A DNA stretch of 33,163 nt from JAKLKS01 sp964370855 (GCA_964370855.1 CAYJMF010000052.1:1-33163), one strand, 5' to 3'; numbered from the stretch's first letter, positions 18,963 through 26,035 are shown. Made by a program: numbers and translations. Notes: generated from the sequence alone by a model not told the origin.

Positions 18963-18969
18963 GGGCCCA

Positions 18970-19194
18970 ATGAGCTCGACCATCGACGAGTACGCCTACC
19001 TCTGGAAGGACAAGGACGCAGGCTGGGTCCTGGTCCGGCTACCCGCGCCAAAGGGAGCCGTTGCTCCCGCCTACGGCATCCAAAACCGCCGCACAAAGGA
19101 GGCCCTCGTCATCGAGGACGATGCGCTTGCCGCGGCCGTCACCGCTGAGATGCTGCGACAGGGCGTGCAGGTCTTGAGGGCCGGAGGCTCATAG
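18970..19194 (+). CDS. Small acidic/hydrophobic protein of unknown function, possible immunity partner
   Basis: A 74-residue product, MSSTIDEYAYLWKDKDAGWV..., with GAGGG upstream of the ATG and only 7 bp after the JAB-like gene stop. The sequence alternates strands and a C-terminal helix (DDALAAAVTAEMLRQGVQVL). There is no signal peptide, membrane segment or motif that I recognise. Its position directly behind a putative toxin domain makes an immunity role possible, but nothing in the sequence proves it. Hand count for 18961-19020 gives 36 G+C in 60, against 48 in 60 for 18061-18120, in keeping with a separate origin. Confidence 0.5.
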   Translation: MSSTIDEYAYLWKDKDAGWVLVRLPAPKGAVAPAYGIQNRRTKEALVIEDDALAAAVTAEMLRQGVQVLRAGGS

Positions 19195-19196
19195 CC

Positions 19197-19358
19197 GTGC
19201 TCAAGGGACTGCTGCCTCCGTCTGCGAGGCTGACGCAGGGCAGGAAGTACGCCGTGGGAGTCGGCGTGCTGGCGGCCTTCGCGATCCCGCTGCTCAACCT
19301 CTCTCACGAACTCTCCCAACACGTCCCCATCCATGAATTCATCGGGGGGCCGGTATGA
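19197..19358 (+). CDS. Small single-pass membrane protein of unknown function
   Basis: A 53-residue frame from GTG 19197 to TGA 19358 with GGAGG 9 bp before the start. It begins 2 bp after the preceding stop. A basic N-terminal part (LTQGRKYA) precedes one hydrophobic segment (VGVGVLAAFAIPLLNL), then a polar tail rich in His (SHELSQHVPIHEF). This would insert once in the membrane with the basic end inside. Shortness makes it uncertain, but the tight spacing to the two upstream genes and the good ribosome binding site favour a real gene. Confidence 0.45.
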   Translation: MLKGLLPPSARLTQGRKYAVGVGVLAAFAIPLLNLSHELSQHVPIHEFIGGPV

Positions 19359-19377
19359 GGGGATACTTCAGGGTGGA

Positions 19378-19421
19378 GTGTGGAGTTGGTTACTTATTCA
19401 GGAACGTCCCTGCCTTTCGCC
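19378..19421 (-). repeat. REP-like repeat, right copy, encoding the VapC C-terminus
   Basis: Read on the minus strand this copy goes GGCGAAAGGCAGGGACGTTC, CTGAATAAGTAACCAACTCC. It is full length compared with 25932-25966 and inverted relative to 18477-18500. Its GAC GTT CCT GAA TAA is the end of the VapC frame, so the repeat supplies the last residues (GRDVPE) and the stop. It closes the right side of the 0.9-kb cassette. Confidence 0.82.
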
Positions 19422-19852
19422 CCGCCGAGGGGATTGCGGACGGCGAGGCCGGGGAACCTCGAGTAGTCGCGGTCGGCGCTCCAGAGTTCCCGCACGCCGC
19501 GGGTGCGGCAGAGGGCGGCGATGCGGGCGTCGTAGGCGACGGGGCCCGCGGCCCGGCCCTCCCGAATCGCCTCCCGCAGGTCCGGCCAGCCGTCCCCGGA
19601 CTCCGCGAGGAGGGCGAGGGCCGGGGCCTCGAGGAGGGAGTCCACCGCGCGGAGGGCCGTCTCGAGGGGCGTGGGCGGGACGTAGATGCGCGGGTGCGTG
19701 ACGACGCAGAGGAACTCCACGATGCAGGGCCAGGGGATGGCCCACCGGGCCCCGCTCCCAGCCAGCTCCTCGAGGCAGCGCAGTGCGGGCCCGTGGTGGG
19801 GGGAATCGGGCCTGTGGGCGTAGACGAGGATGTTGGTGTCGACGGCGATCAT
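19394..19852 (-). CDS. vapC: PIN-domain ribonuclease toxin (VapC family)
   Basis: Toxin of a type II toxin-antitoxin pair; PIN domains cleave RNA with a cluster of acidic residues and a divalent metal. The 152-residue protein opens MIAVDTNILVYAHR with the first catalytic Asp (D5). It has the conserved Glu in WPCIVEFLCVV, and later acidic positions in VAYDARIAALCRTRG and LWSADRDYSRFPGL. The ATG overlaps the antitoxin stop (ATGA). The C-terminal GGAKGRDVPE is encoded by a REP-like repeat and is not part of the PIN fold, so the native protein may once have ended elsewhere. Inhibition by the upstream VapB and co-repression of the pair are family expectations. Confidence 0.9.
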   Translation of the reverse strand: MIAVDTNILVYAHRPDSPHHGPALRCLEELAGSGARWAIPWPCIVEFLCVVTHPRIYVPPTPLETALRAVDSLLEAPALALLAESGDGWPDLREAIREGRAAGPVAYDARIAALCRTRGVRELWSADRDYSRFPGLAVRNPLGGAKGRDVPE

Positions 19853-20097
19853 CCGCCGTGATCCTCGTACATGAGGGAGCGCATCCGCTCCCAGTCGCCG
19901 GGACGGAGGCCGGGCCGGAGCCCCTTCCCCCTGAAGGTCACCATCTTCAGCCGGAAGGGCCCGCGGGCCTTCCCCCGCCTGCGGAGCACCTCGCGCAGCC
20001 CCTCCTCGAGGAGGGCCCGGAGCGTGGTCCCGTCGCCGCGGGCGCGCTCCCGCGCCTCCCGCAGGAGGTCGTCGGCGATCTCCACAGTGGTCTTCAT
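19849..20097 (-). CDS. vapB: VapB-type antitoxin
   Basis: An 82-residue antitoxin partner of the PIN toxin that follows with a 4-bp overlap. MKTTVEIADDLLREARERAR has the strand-helix start of a ribbon-helix-helix/DUF2191-like antitoxin, with a second helix (TLRALLEEGLREVLRRRG). A basic, then acidic C-terminal tail (KMVTFRGKGLRPG, WERMRSLMYEDHGG) would wrap the toxin. I chose the ATG at 20097 because upstream codons lack family features; the ATG four codons earlier (MVTP) is possible. Family members bind their own promoter. Confidence 0.85.
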   Translation of the reverse strand: MKTTVEIADDLLREARERARGDGTTLRALLEEGLREVLRRRGKARGPFRLKMVTFRGKGLRPGLRPGDWERMRSLMYEDHGG

Positions 20098-20117
20098 AGG
20101 GGTCACCATATCATGGA

Positions 20118-20131
20118 GTATGGGTGTATGG
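20118..20131. promoter_or_regulatory. Candidate VapB operator (direct repeat)
   Basis: GTATGG-GT-GTATGG lies 20 bp upstream of vapB in an unusually A+T-rich patch of the 89-bp vapB/GNAT spacer. Short repeats at this position are typical antitoxin binding sites. It is a single example, so this is only a suggestion. Confidence 0.25.
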
Positions 20132-20186
20132 CTACCCCCGGGATGCGGCTGTTTCGGTATCCGCATGCACCGTGGACGCGGGAGCG

Positions 20187-20738
20187 TTACAGGTCGGCCC
20201 GCAGCCGGAGGAGGGGCCCCGGGTCCCCCCACCCGTAGGCGACCTCGTCAACCTCCACGCCGAGCACCGGCGCCCGACGCTCCGCCACCACGCGGCCGCC
20301 GAGGCGCTCGTAGAAGGCGCGGGTCGGGGGGAGGTCGCGGAGGGTCCAGAGGAAGAAGCTCCGCGCGCCCCGCGCCGCGAGGGCCTCGGCGGCGCGGAGC
20401 ATGAGGCGGCGACCGATGCCGCGGCCCTGGCGGTCGGGGTGGACGTAGACGGCGAGGATCTCCGATTCGAAACCGGGGACGGGATCCCGGGGGGGGCCGG
20501 ACACGACGAAGCCGACCACCGTCCCCCCCTCCTCGGCGACGAGGATGACGGCCTCGGGCCGCGCGATCCAGCGGCGGCGCTTCTCCTCGTCGTCGGGCTC
20601 CCGCCCCCGCGCATCGAGCACCGCGTCGGGGAAGATCCCGCGGTAGGCCGCCCGCCAGGCGTCGCCGTTCACGCGGGCCATGGCCGCGGCGTCGCCGGGG
20701 ATGGCGGGCCGGATGGAGACGGAATTGTCGCCGGTCAT
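20187..20738 (-). CDS. GNAT-family N-acetyltransferase
   Basis: A 183-residue acetyl-CoA-dependent acyltransferase. VSIRPAIPGDAAAMARVNGDAWRAAYRG is the usual N-terminal helix-turn. SEILAVYVHPDRQGRGIGRRLM is motif A with the Q/RxxGxG/A pyrophosphate-binding loop. LWTLRDLPPTRAFYERLGGRVV is motif B, with the Tyr that often acts as general acid. Substrate unknown. The gene is divergent from the potassium operon, with 93 bp between the two starts, and lies behind (not overlapping) the VapBC pair. The ribosome binding site is weak. Confidence 0.92.
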   Translation of the reverse strand: MTGDNSVSIRPAIPGDAAAMARVNGDAWRAAYRGIFPDAVLDARGREPDDEEKRRRWIARPEAVILVAEEGGTVVGFVVSGPPRDPVPGFESEILAVYVHPDRQGRGIGRRLMLRAAEALAARGARSFFLWTLRDLPPTRAFYERLGGRVVAERRAPVLGVEVDEVAYGWGDPGPLLRLRADL

Positions 20739-20831
20739 CTTCGCGACAACTTAGCGCCGGGGACCGGCCTCTTGGCAACACCTTCGCGGGATTGCGTCCT
20801 ACCCTTCCTCCGGCTCCCGAGGGAGGTGGCC

Positions 20832-20957
20832 GTGCTGGGTGTCCTCTGGCAGGTCCTGCTGGTCGTGGCCGCCGCCGTCGCGGTCCTGGCGGCGGCCGCG
20901 TCCCTCGTGATTCTCCTGGTCGGGGAGGAGCCGGACGAAGGCGGGAGGGAAGGATGA
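20832..20957 (+). CDS. Small single-pass membrane protein heading the potassium operon
   Basis: A 41-residue frame MLGVLWQVLLVVAAAVAVLA... made of one long hydrophobic helix and an acidic tail (GEEPDEGGREG). GAGGGAGG lies 6 bp before the chosen GTG; a GTG two codons earlier is possible. Its stop overlaps the trkA-like start (ATGA). The position recalls small single-pass subunits of potassium pumps such as KdpF, but there is no sequence basis to name it so. It may tune or stabilise the TrkH complex. Confidence 0.6.
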   Translation: MLGVLWQVLLVVAAAVAVLAAAASLVILLVGEEPDEGGREG

Positions 20958-21493
20958 TGGAAGGGAAGGACGCGGCCGTGACGGCCCCCGCGGGGAAGCT
21001 CCCCCGCACCGTCACCGTGGTCGGGTGCGGGCGCCTCGGCGCCCACCTCGCGAGCCGCCTGAGCGCCGAGGGGTGCAGCGTCGTGGTCATCGACCGCGAC
21101 GAGAGGGCCTTCGACCGCCTCGCGCCGGGCTTCTCCGGGTTCCGCGTCGCCGGCGACGCCGCCGAGATCGCCCTCCTCCGGGCCGCCGACACGGCGAAGT
21201 CGGACTGCCTCGTGGCCGTGACCCAGAACGACAACGTGAACCTCATGGTCGCCCAGATGGCGGCCACCATCCTCGAGGTGCCCCGGGTCCTGGTCCGCGT
21301 GTTCGACCCCGCCCGCGAGGAGATCTACAGGGACTTCGGCCTCCGCACCGTGAGCCCCACCCGCCTGGCCGTGGAGGAGATGATCCGCGTCCTCCGGCTC
21401 GAGGACGATGCGGGCGGCGACGCGGGAGGCGGCGACGCGGGCGGCGGGAGGGACGGGGACGCCCCCGCCCCCCCCGGGGAGGCGGTCCGATGA
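20954..21493 (+). CDS. TrkA-type nucleotide-binding protein, N-domain only
   Basis: A cytoplasmic regulatory subunit of a Trk/Ktr potassium channel, 179 residues. VTVVGCGRLGAHLA (GxGxxG at 24-29) and VVVIDRDE (acidic residue that binds the nucleotide ribose) define an RCK/TrkA-N Rossmann fold. LVAVTQNDNVNLMVAQMA and VLVRVFDPAREEIYRDFGLR are family-typical. It lacks a TrkA-C domain and ends in a Gly/Asp-rich tail (residues about 152-179). The second TrkA-type protein follows with an ATGA overlap, so the two presumably form a mixed ring. Start at the first ATG of ATGATG, coupled to the small membrane protein. Confidence 0.92.
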   Translation: MMEGKDAAVTAPAGKLPRTVTVVGCGRLGAHLASRLSAEGCSVVVIDRDERAFDRLAPGFSGFRVAGDAAEIALLRAADTAKSDCLVAVTQNDNVNLMVAQMAATILEVPRVLVRVFDPAREEIYRDFGLRTVSPTRLAVEEMIRVLRLEDDAGGDAGGGDAGGGRDGDAPAPPGEAVR

Positions 21494-22155
21494 GGATCCT
21501 CATCGTCGGCACGGGCCCCTCGGTGTATCACCTCACGAGACGGTTCCTCGCGCGCGGCCACGCCGTCACCGTCGTGGACCCCGACCCCGTCCACGCCCTC
21601 CACCTCTCCGAGCGCGCCGACGCCACGGTGCTCTCCGGCGACGGGACCGATCCCGTGATGCTGGAGCGCGCCGGGGCCCGGAGGGCCGACGCCGTCCTCG
21701 CCCTCACCGGGGCCGACCACGACAACCTCGCCGTCTGCCAGATCGCCCGGCGGAAGTTCGGGGTCCCGCGCACCCTCTCCGTCGTGAACGACCCGGACCA
21801 CGCCGAGGTCTTCCGCCGCATGGGCGTCTCCTTCGCCGTCTCCACCACGGAGCTCCTCGCCCAGGTGCTCCACGGGAGCGCCGGCTTCGAGGACCTCGAG
21901 ACCCTCGTCCTCGCCGCCGGCGGCCGCATCGCCATCGCCGAGGTCGCCCTCCGCGAGGGGGCCCCCTCCGTGGGGCGGCTCCTGAGCGAGGTCCCCCTGC
22001 CGGAGGGGGCGCTGGTGGGGTGCGTCATCCGGGAGGGAGGGGTCATCGTCCCCCGCGGCTCCACCCTCCTCCTGCCCCACGACCGGCTCGTGATCGTCGC
22101 CCGCCCGGAACTGCACACCGCGGTCCTGCAGGTGCTCACGGGAGGACGCGCCTGA
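21490..22155 (+). CDS. TrkA-type protein with TrkA-N and TrkA-C domains
   Basis: Second RCK subunit, 221 residues. MRILIVGTGPSVYHLTRRFL has a GxGxxxY variant of the dinucleotide loop, VTVVDPDP gives D30, and VLALTGADHDNLAVCQIARRKFG is typical TrkA-N. A TrkA-C domain follows (about 137-221: ETLVLAAGGRIAIAEVALRE to DRLVIVARPE), which in relatives binds regulatory ligands. Its TGA shares one base with the trkH ATG (TGATG). Together with the N-domain-only partner it should gate TrkH in response to nucleotide. Confidence 0.93.
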   Translation: MRILIVGTGPSVYHLTRRFLARGHAVTVVDPDPVHALHLSERADATVLSGDGTDPVMLERAGARRADAVLALTGADHDNLAVCQIARRKFGVPRTLSVVNDPDHAEVFRRMGVSFAVSTTELLAQVLHGSAGFEDLETLVLAAGGRIAIAEVALREGAPSVGRLLSEVPLPEGALVGCVIREGGVIVPRGSTLLLPHDRLVIVARPELHTAVLQVLTGGRA

Positions 22156-23636
22156 TGGACGACCGCCGCTACGCCGCGTTCCTCGGCCGGAGGTACCGGG
22201 CCATCTTCGGGTACCTCGGCTCGGTGCTCCTCCTCGTCGCCGCCGTCGTCGCGGCCCCCGCGGCCCTCCTCCCGCTGTACCCGGGGGAGGGGGACGCCGC
22301 GCTCCCCATGGTCCTCACGGGGGTCTTCTGCGCCGCCCTCGGCGCATGGCTCCGCCTCCGCCTCTCCCCGGCCCGGGGCGAGGACCTCAACGTCCACGAG
22401 GGCGCCGTGCTCGTCGTCCTCTCCTGGATCGCCGCCATCGCCGCCGGCTCGCTTCCCCTCATGGCCTGCGGCCTCGATCCCGTGGAGGCGCTCTTCGAGA
22501 GCACCAGCGGGTGGACCACGACGGGGCTCAGCGTCGTGGACGTGGAGGCGGCGCCGCGCCTCCTCCTCCTCTACAGGAGCACCCTCCAGCTCGCCGGCGG
22601 CGCCGGCTTCGCCGTGGTGATGCTCAGCTCCGGCGGGGGGCCCGCGGGCGCGGGGCTCGGGACGGCGGAGGGCAGGGCCGACCTGCTCGTGCCCCAGGTG
22701 CGGAGGAGCGCGCGCCTCGTGATCGGGATCTACTCCCTCTACGCCGCCGGCGGGACGGCGGCGTTCCGCGCCGCCGGCATGGGCTGGTTCGACGCCGTGA
22801 ACCACTCCTTCGCGGCGGTCTCCACGGGGGGTTTCTCCACGCGCGTCGATTCCCTCGGGGCATGGGATTCCCCCGCCGTGGAGGCCGTCGCCGTCGCGCT
22901 CATGCTCCTCGGCAGCCTCAACTTCGCCACGGCCTGGGTGCTCCTGAGGGGGAGATTCCGGGACGCCGCCCGGGACGGCGAGGTGCGCGTCATGGCCCTG
23001 CTGATCCCCCTCTCCGCCGTGACCCTTGCGGCGGGGGTCGCCGCGGGGCTCTACGCCACCATGGGGAAGGCGATCCGGGTCTCCCTCTTCGAGTCCGTCA
23101 CCGCCCTCACCACCACGGGGTTCTCCACGGTCTCCTACGGTCCCTGGAACGGGCTCGGGTGGACGGTGATGATCCTGCTCATGATCGTGGGAGGCGGGAC
23201 GGGATCCACGGCGGGAGGGCTCAAGCAGATCCGTGTGCACGCCCTCTGGCGCGGGCTCCTCTGGGAGGTCCGCCGCATGGCGCTCCCCCCGGAGGCGGTC
23301 ACGACGCCCCACCAGTGGTCCGGCGGCCGCCGCCGGGTCCTCAACGACGGGGTCCTCCGCTCCATCGGCGTCTACGCGTTCCTCTACCTCGGTCTCCTCG
23401 CGGCGGGCACGGCGGCGCTGGCCGCCCTCGGCTGCTCCTCCCGGGACGCGCTCTTCGAGTTCGCGAGTTCGCTCGGGACCGTGGGCCTCTCCTCCGGCGT
23501 GACGGCCCCCGGGACCGGCCACGGGATCCTCCTGGTCGAGACCGCGGGCATGTTCCTCGGGCGCCTGGAGGTGCTCGTGGTCGTCCTGTTCCTCCTCAAG
23601 CTGGGCAGGCACGCGAGGGCGTCGGTGGGGGGATGA
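22155..23636 (+). CDS. trkH: TrkH/KtrB-type potassium uptake channel subunit
   Basis: Integral inner-membrane potassium translocator of 493 residues. It has the four pore repeats expected of the family: TTTGL at 121-125, STGGF at 223-227, TTTGF at 319-323 and GTVGL at 441-445. The third pore is followed by GGGTGSTAGGLKQIRV, a strong TrkH/KtrB signature. About ten hydrophobic segments are visible. It is the core of the operon, placed behind two RCK subunits and before a KdpD/KdpE-like pair. The fine split between Trk and Ktr subtype is not settled by reading alone. Confidence 0.95.
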   Translation: MDDRRYAAFLGRRYRAIFGYLGSVLLLVAAVVAAPAALLPLYPGEGDAALPMVLTGVFCAALGAWLRLRLSPARGEDLNVHEGAVLVVLSWIAAIAAGSLPLMACGLDPVEALFESTSGWTTTGLSVVDVEAAPRLLLLYRSTLQLAGGAGFAVVMLSSGGGPAGAGLGTAEGRADLLVPQVRRSARLVIGIYSLYAAGGTAAFRAAGMGWFDAVNHSFAAVSTGGFSTRVDSLGAWDSPAVEAVAVALMLLGSLNFATAWVLLRGRFRDAARDGEVRVMALLIPLSAVTLAAGVAAGLYATMGKAIRVSLFESVTALTTTGFSTVSYGPWNGLGWTVMILLMIVGGGTGSTAGGLKQIRVHALWRGLLWEVRRMALPPEAVTTPHQWSGGRRRVLNDGVLRSIGVYAFLYLGLLAAGTAALAALGCSSRDALFEFASSLGTVGLSSGVTAPGTGHGILLVETAGMFLGRLEVLVVVLFLLKLGRHARASVGG

Positions 23637-23660
23637 GGGTACGGGGGGTATCCTGAACCG

Positions 23661-25193
23661 ATGGTCGAGGGAGGCGCTCCCGGCGGCGCATCGGCGGCGA
23701 GGGGCGATCGCGCGGCGCGCGCCCTCCGGCCCTGGCTGCTGGCGGTCGCCGGCGTGGGGGCGGCGACGGCGACGGCCCACCTGGTGGAGCCGTTCTTCTC
23801 CCACGCCGACGTCGCCATGCTGCTCCTCCTCAACGTCCTCGTCGTCTCCGCCTTCCTGCCGCGCGGCCCCTCCACGGCCAACGCCCTCCTCAGCGTGGCG
23901 GCCTTCAACTTCTTCTTCGTGGACCCCCGGTACACGTTCCACGTCGACGACGCCCGCTTCCTCGTGACCTTCGCGGTGATGCTCGGCGTCGGGCTCACCG
24001 TGAGCGGCCTCACGGCGAAGGTGCGGGAGAGGGCCCTGGAGGCCCGGGCGCGGGAGGCCCGCACCGCCGCCCTCTACGAGGCTGCACGGGAGCTGGCCGC
24101 CCTTGAGGACGCCCCGTCCATCCTCGCCGCGGCGGAGAGGAGGATCTCCCTGTCCACGGGGCGGAGGGTGGAACTCCATCCCGGCGACTCCGGGGCCGCC
24201 CTCGCGGACCTCGGGGAGGCCGATCGCCGCGCCGCCCGTGCGGCCCTCGCCGGGGGCGGGCCGGCGGGGCGGGGGACGGAGGTGGCGCCCGACGCCCTGT
24301 CGCTCTGGCTCCCGCTGCTGGCGGGGGGGCGGACCCACGGGGTCCTCCGCTCCCGGCCCGCCCCGGGCGGCGGAGGCGGCGCGGAGGAGGACGCGGGGGA
24401 TCCCGGCGCGCGGCGGCTCCTCGACGCGCTGGCGGACCAGGCCGCGCAGGCCCTCGAGCGGACCGCCCTCGCGGAGGAGGGTGCCGCGGCCCGCCTCGCC
24501 GCCGAAGCGGAGCGGACCCGCAACGAGCTCCTCAGCACCGTGTCCCACGATCTCCGGACCCCGCTCTCCTCCATCACCGGAACCGCCGAGGCCCTCCTCG
24601 ACCGCGGGGACGGGCTGCCCGCGGGGGAACGCCGCGACCTCCTGGCCTCCATCCGCGACGAGGGGAATCGGCTGGGGCGCCTCGTCGGCAACCTGCTCGA
24701 CCTCACCCGGGTCGAGGCCTCCGGCTTCCGCCCGAGGACGGAGCGCTGCCCCGTGGAGGAGCTCCTCTCCTCGGCCCTCGGGCGCCTCGAGGCCGCCCTC
24801 GGGGACCGCGGCGTGACCGTCGCCCGGACCGAGGAGATCGTCGAGGTGGACGTGGACCCGGTGCTCGTGGAGCAGGCGCTCTTCAACGTCATCGAGAACG
24901 CCCTCCGCCACACCCCCGCCGGGAGCCCCCTCGAGATCCGGACCCTCCTCGCCGGGTCCCGCGTGGCGGTGGAGGTCGCGGACCGGGGGCCGGGGCTGCC
25001 CCCGGGCCGCGAGGAGAGGATTTTCGAGCGGTTCCAGAGGGGGGACTCCGGCGGGTCCGGTGGGGCCGGACTCGGGCTCGCCGTGGCGCGCGCCGTATTC
25101 CGCGTCCACGGGGGCCTCCTCGAGGCGCGCAACCGCGAGGGCGGCGGGGCGGTCTTCCGGGCGGAGCTGCCCGCTCCCGGGGAGGGGCGATGA
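23661..25193 (+). CDS. KdpD-like sensor histidine kinase lacking the N-terminal KdpD/Usp domains
   Basis: A 510-residue sensor kinase that matches the C-terminal half of KdpD. It has clustered membrane helices of the DUF4118 type (about 25-118: DVAMLLLLNVLVVSAFLPRG, FNFFFVDPRYTFHV), a GAF-like middle (about 140-270) and the H-box LLSTVSHDLRTPLSSITGTA with H296. The N-box is VIENALRHTP, and the late boxes are VADRGPGLP and GAGLGLAV. Full KdpD has about 900 residues, with an ATP-binding KdpD domain and a Usp domain in front; here they are absent, and the 24-bp spacer after trkH leaves no room for them. Overlaps kdpE by ATGA. In this setting it probably senses potassium or turgor to control the Trk genes. 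Confidence 0.92.
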   Translation: MVEGGAPGGASAARGDRAARALRPWLLAVAGVGAATATAHLVEPFFSHADVAMLLLLNVLVVSAFLPRGPSTANALLSVAAFNFFFVDPRYTFHVDDARFLVTFAVMLGVGLTVSGLTAKVRERALEARAREARTAALYEAARELAALEDAPSILAAAERRISLSTGRRVELHPGDSGAALADLGEADRRAARAALAGGGPAGRGTEVAPDALSLWLPLLAGGRTHGVLRSRPAPGGGGGAEEDAGDPGARRLLDALADQAAQALERTALAEEGAAARLAAEAERTRNELLSTVSHDLRTPLSSITGTAEALLDRGDGLPAGERRDLLASIRDEGNRLGRLVGNLLDLTRVEASGFRPRTERCPVEELLSSALGRLEAALGDRGVTVARTEEIVEVDVDPVLVEQALFNVIENALRHTPAGSPLEIRTLLAGSRVAVEVADRGPGLPPGREERIFERFQRGDSGGSGGAGLGLAVARAVFRVHGGLLEARNREGGGAVFRAELPAPGEGR

Positions 25194-25954
25194 CGGCGGA
25201 GGACGGCGGGACGGAGGGGGCGGGCGCGGCGGTGCTCGTCGTCGAGGACGAGCTCCCCGTGAGGCGCTTCCTCCGCGCGAGCCTCGAGGGGCACGGCTTC
25301 CGCGTCCTCGAGGCGGGCACCGTGAAGGAGGGGATCGCGCTGGCGGCGGAGTACGCGCCGGAGGTGGTCCTCCTCGATCTCGGGCTCCCCGACGGGGACG
25401 GGATGGAGGTGGCGCGGCGGCTGCGGGAGTGGACGCAGGTCCCGATCCTCGTCCTCTCGGCCCGGGGCGGGGAGGGGCAGAAGGTGGCGGCCCTCGACGC
25501 CGGCGCCGACGACTACCTCGTGAAGCCCTTCGGCGTACCGGAGCTGCTGGCGCGCATCCGCGTGGCCCTCCGCCACGCACGACGGTCGCGGGAGGGGGCG
25601 GAGGAGAGCGTCTTCGCGGCGGGGGATCTCCGGGTGGACCTCGCCGCCCGGCGCGTCCTCCTGCGGGGGGAGCCGGTCCCCCTGACGCCCATCGAGTACC
25701 GCATGCTCCAGACCCTCGTGAAGCACGCGGGCAGGGTGGTGACCCACCGCCAGATGCTCCTCGAGGTGTGGGGCCCCCACAGCGTGGAGCAGACGCAGTA
25801 CCTCCGCGTCCACATGGCCCACCTCAGGCGCAAGCTCGAGGACGACGCCGCCCGGCCGAGGTTCATCGGGACCGAGGCGGGCGTCGGCTACCGCCTCGTG
25901 GAGGGCGGTGCGGCGGAAGGCAGGGACGCGAAAGGCAGGGACGTTCCTAACTAA
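25190..25954 (+). CDS. kdpE: KdpE-like response regulator with repeat-encoded C-terminus
   Basis: OmpR-family regulator of 254 residues paired with the KdpD-like kinase. The receiver has VVEDE, phospho-acceptor D63 in LLDLGLP, the switch Ser in LVLSAR and K112 in YLVKPF. The output domain shows LTPIEYRMLQTLVKHAGRVV, HRQMLLEVWGP, QYLRVHMAHLRRKLE and FIGTEAGVGYRL, all KdpE-like. The fold should end near YRLVEGG. The remaining AAEGRDAKGRDVPN and the TAA come from the REP-like repeat, with the GRD unit duplicated. Likely autoregulates the potassium operon. Confidence 0.94.
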   Translation: MTAEDGGTEGAGAAVLVVEDELPVRRFLRASLEGHGFRVLEAGTVKEGIALAAEYAPEVVLLDLGLPDGDGMEVARRLREWTQVPILVLSARGGEGQKVAALDAGADDYLVKPFGVPELLARIRVALRHARRSREGAEESVFAAGDLRVDLAARRVLLRGEPVPLTPIEYRMLQTLVKHAGRVVTHRQMLLEVWGPHSVEQTQYLRVHMAHLRRKLEDDAARPRFIGTEAGVGYRLVEGGAAEGRDAKGRDVPN

Positions 25955-26035
25955 GTCACTAACTCCGTGGGACACCCCCGGCAATCACGAGGGGGGTTGT
26001 GGAGTTAGTTACTTAGTTAGGAACGTCCCTGCCTT
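25913..26035. repeat. REP-like inverted pair forming a hairpin between convergent genes; likely bidirectional terminator
   Basis: Left arm 25932-25966 and right arm 26001-26035 are reverse complements with a single mismatch over 35 bases, around a 34-base loop. The arms begin AAGGCAGGGACGTTCCTAAC and continue with TAAGT and ACTAACTCC. The left side carries an extra copy of the outer unit (25913-25928, GCGGAAGGCAGGGACG), identical to the outer end of the right arm. The TAA of each arm is the stop codon of the gene that runs into it (KdpE from the left, BirA from the right). A stem this long at a convergent junction should end transcription from both sides. Confidence 0.85.

Noticed and set aside
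18477..19421. Complete insertion sequence
   Set aside because: No transposase motif in any of the three small genes, and no target-site duplication could be made out next to the repeat copies.
20739..20831. Sigma-70 promoter for the potassium operon (TTGGCA at 20772)
   Set aside because: The only downstream -10-like hexamers are poor matches or wrongly spaced (TACCCT is 22 bases away), so I do not annotate a promoter.
20832..20957. Naming the small membrane protein KdpF
   Set aside because: It shares only size and position near kdpD/kdpE-like genes. There is no kdpABC here and no convincing sequence match.
21528..25580. A 1350-codon minus-strand frame opposite the potassium operon
   Set aside because: Antisense to TrkA, TrkH, KdpD and KdpE, all of which have complete family motifs.
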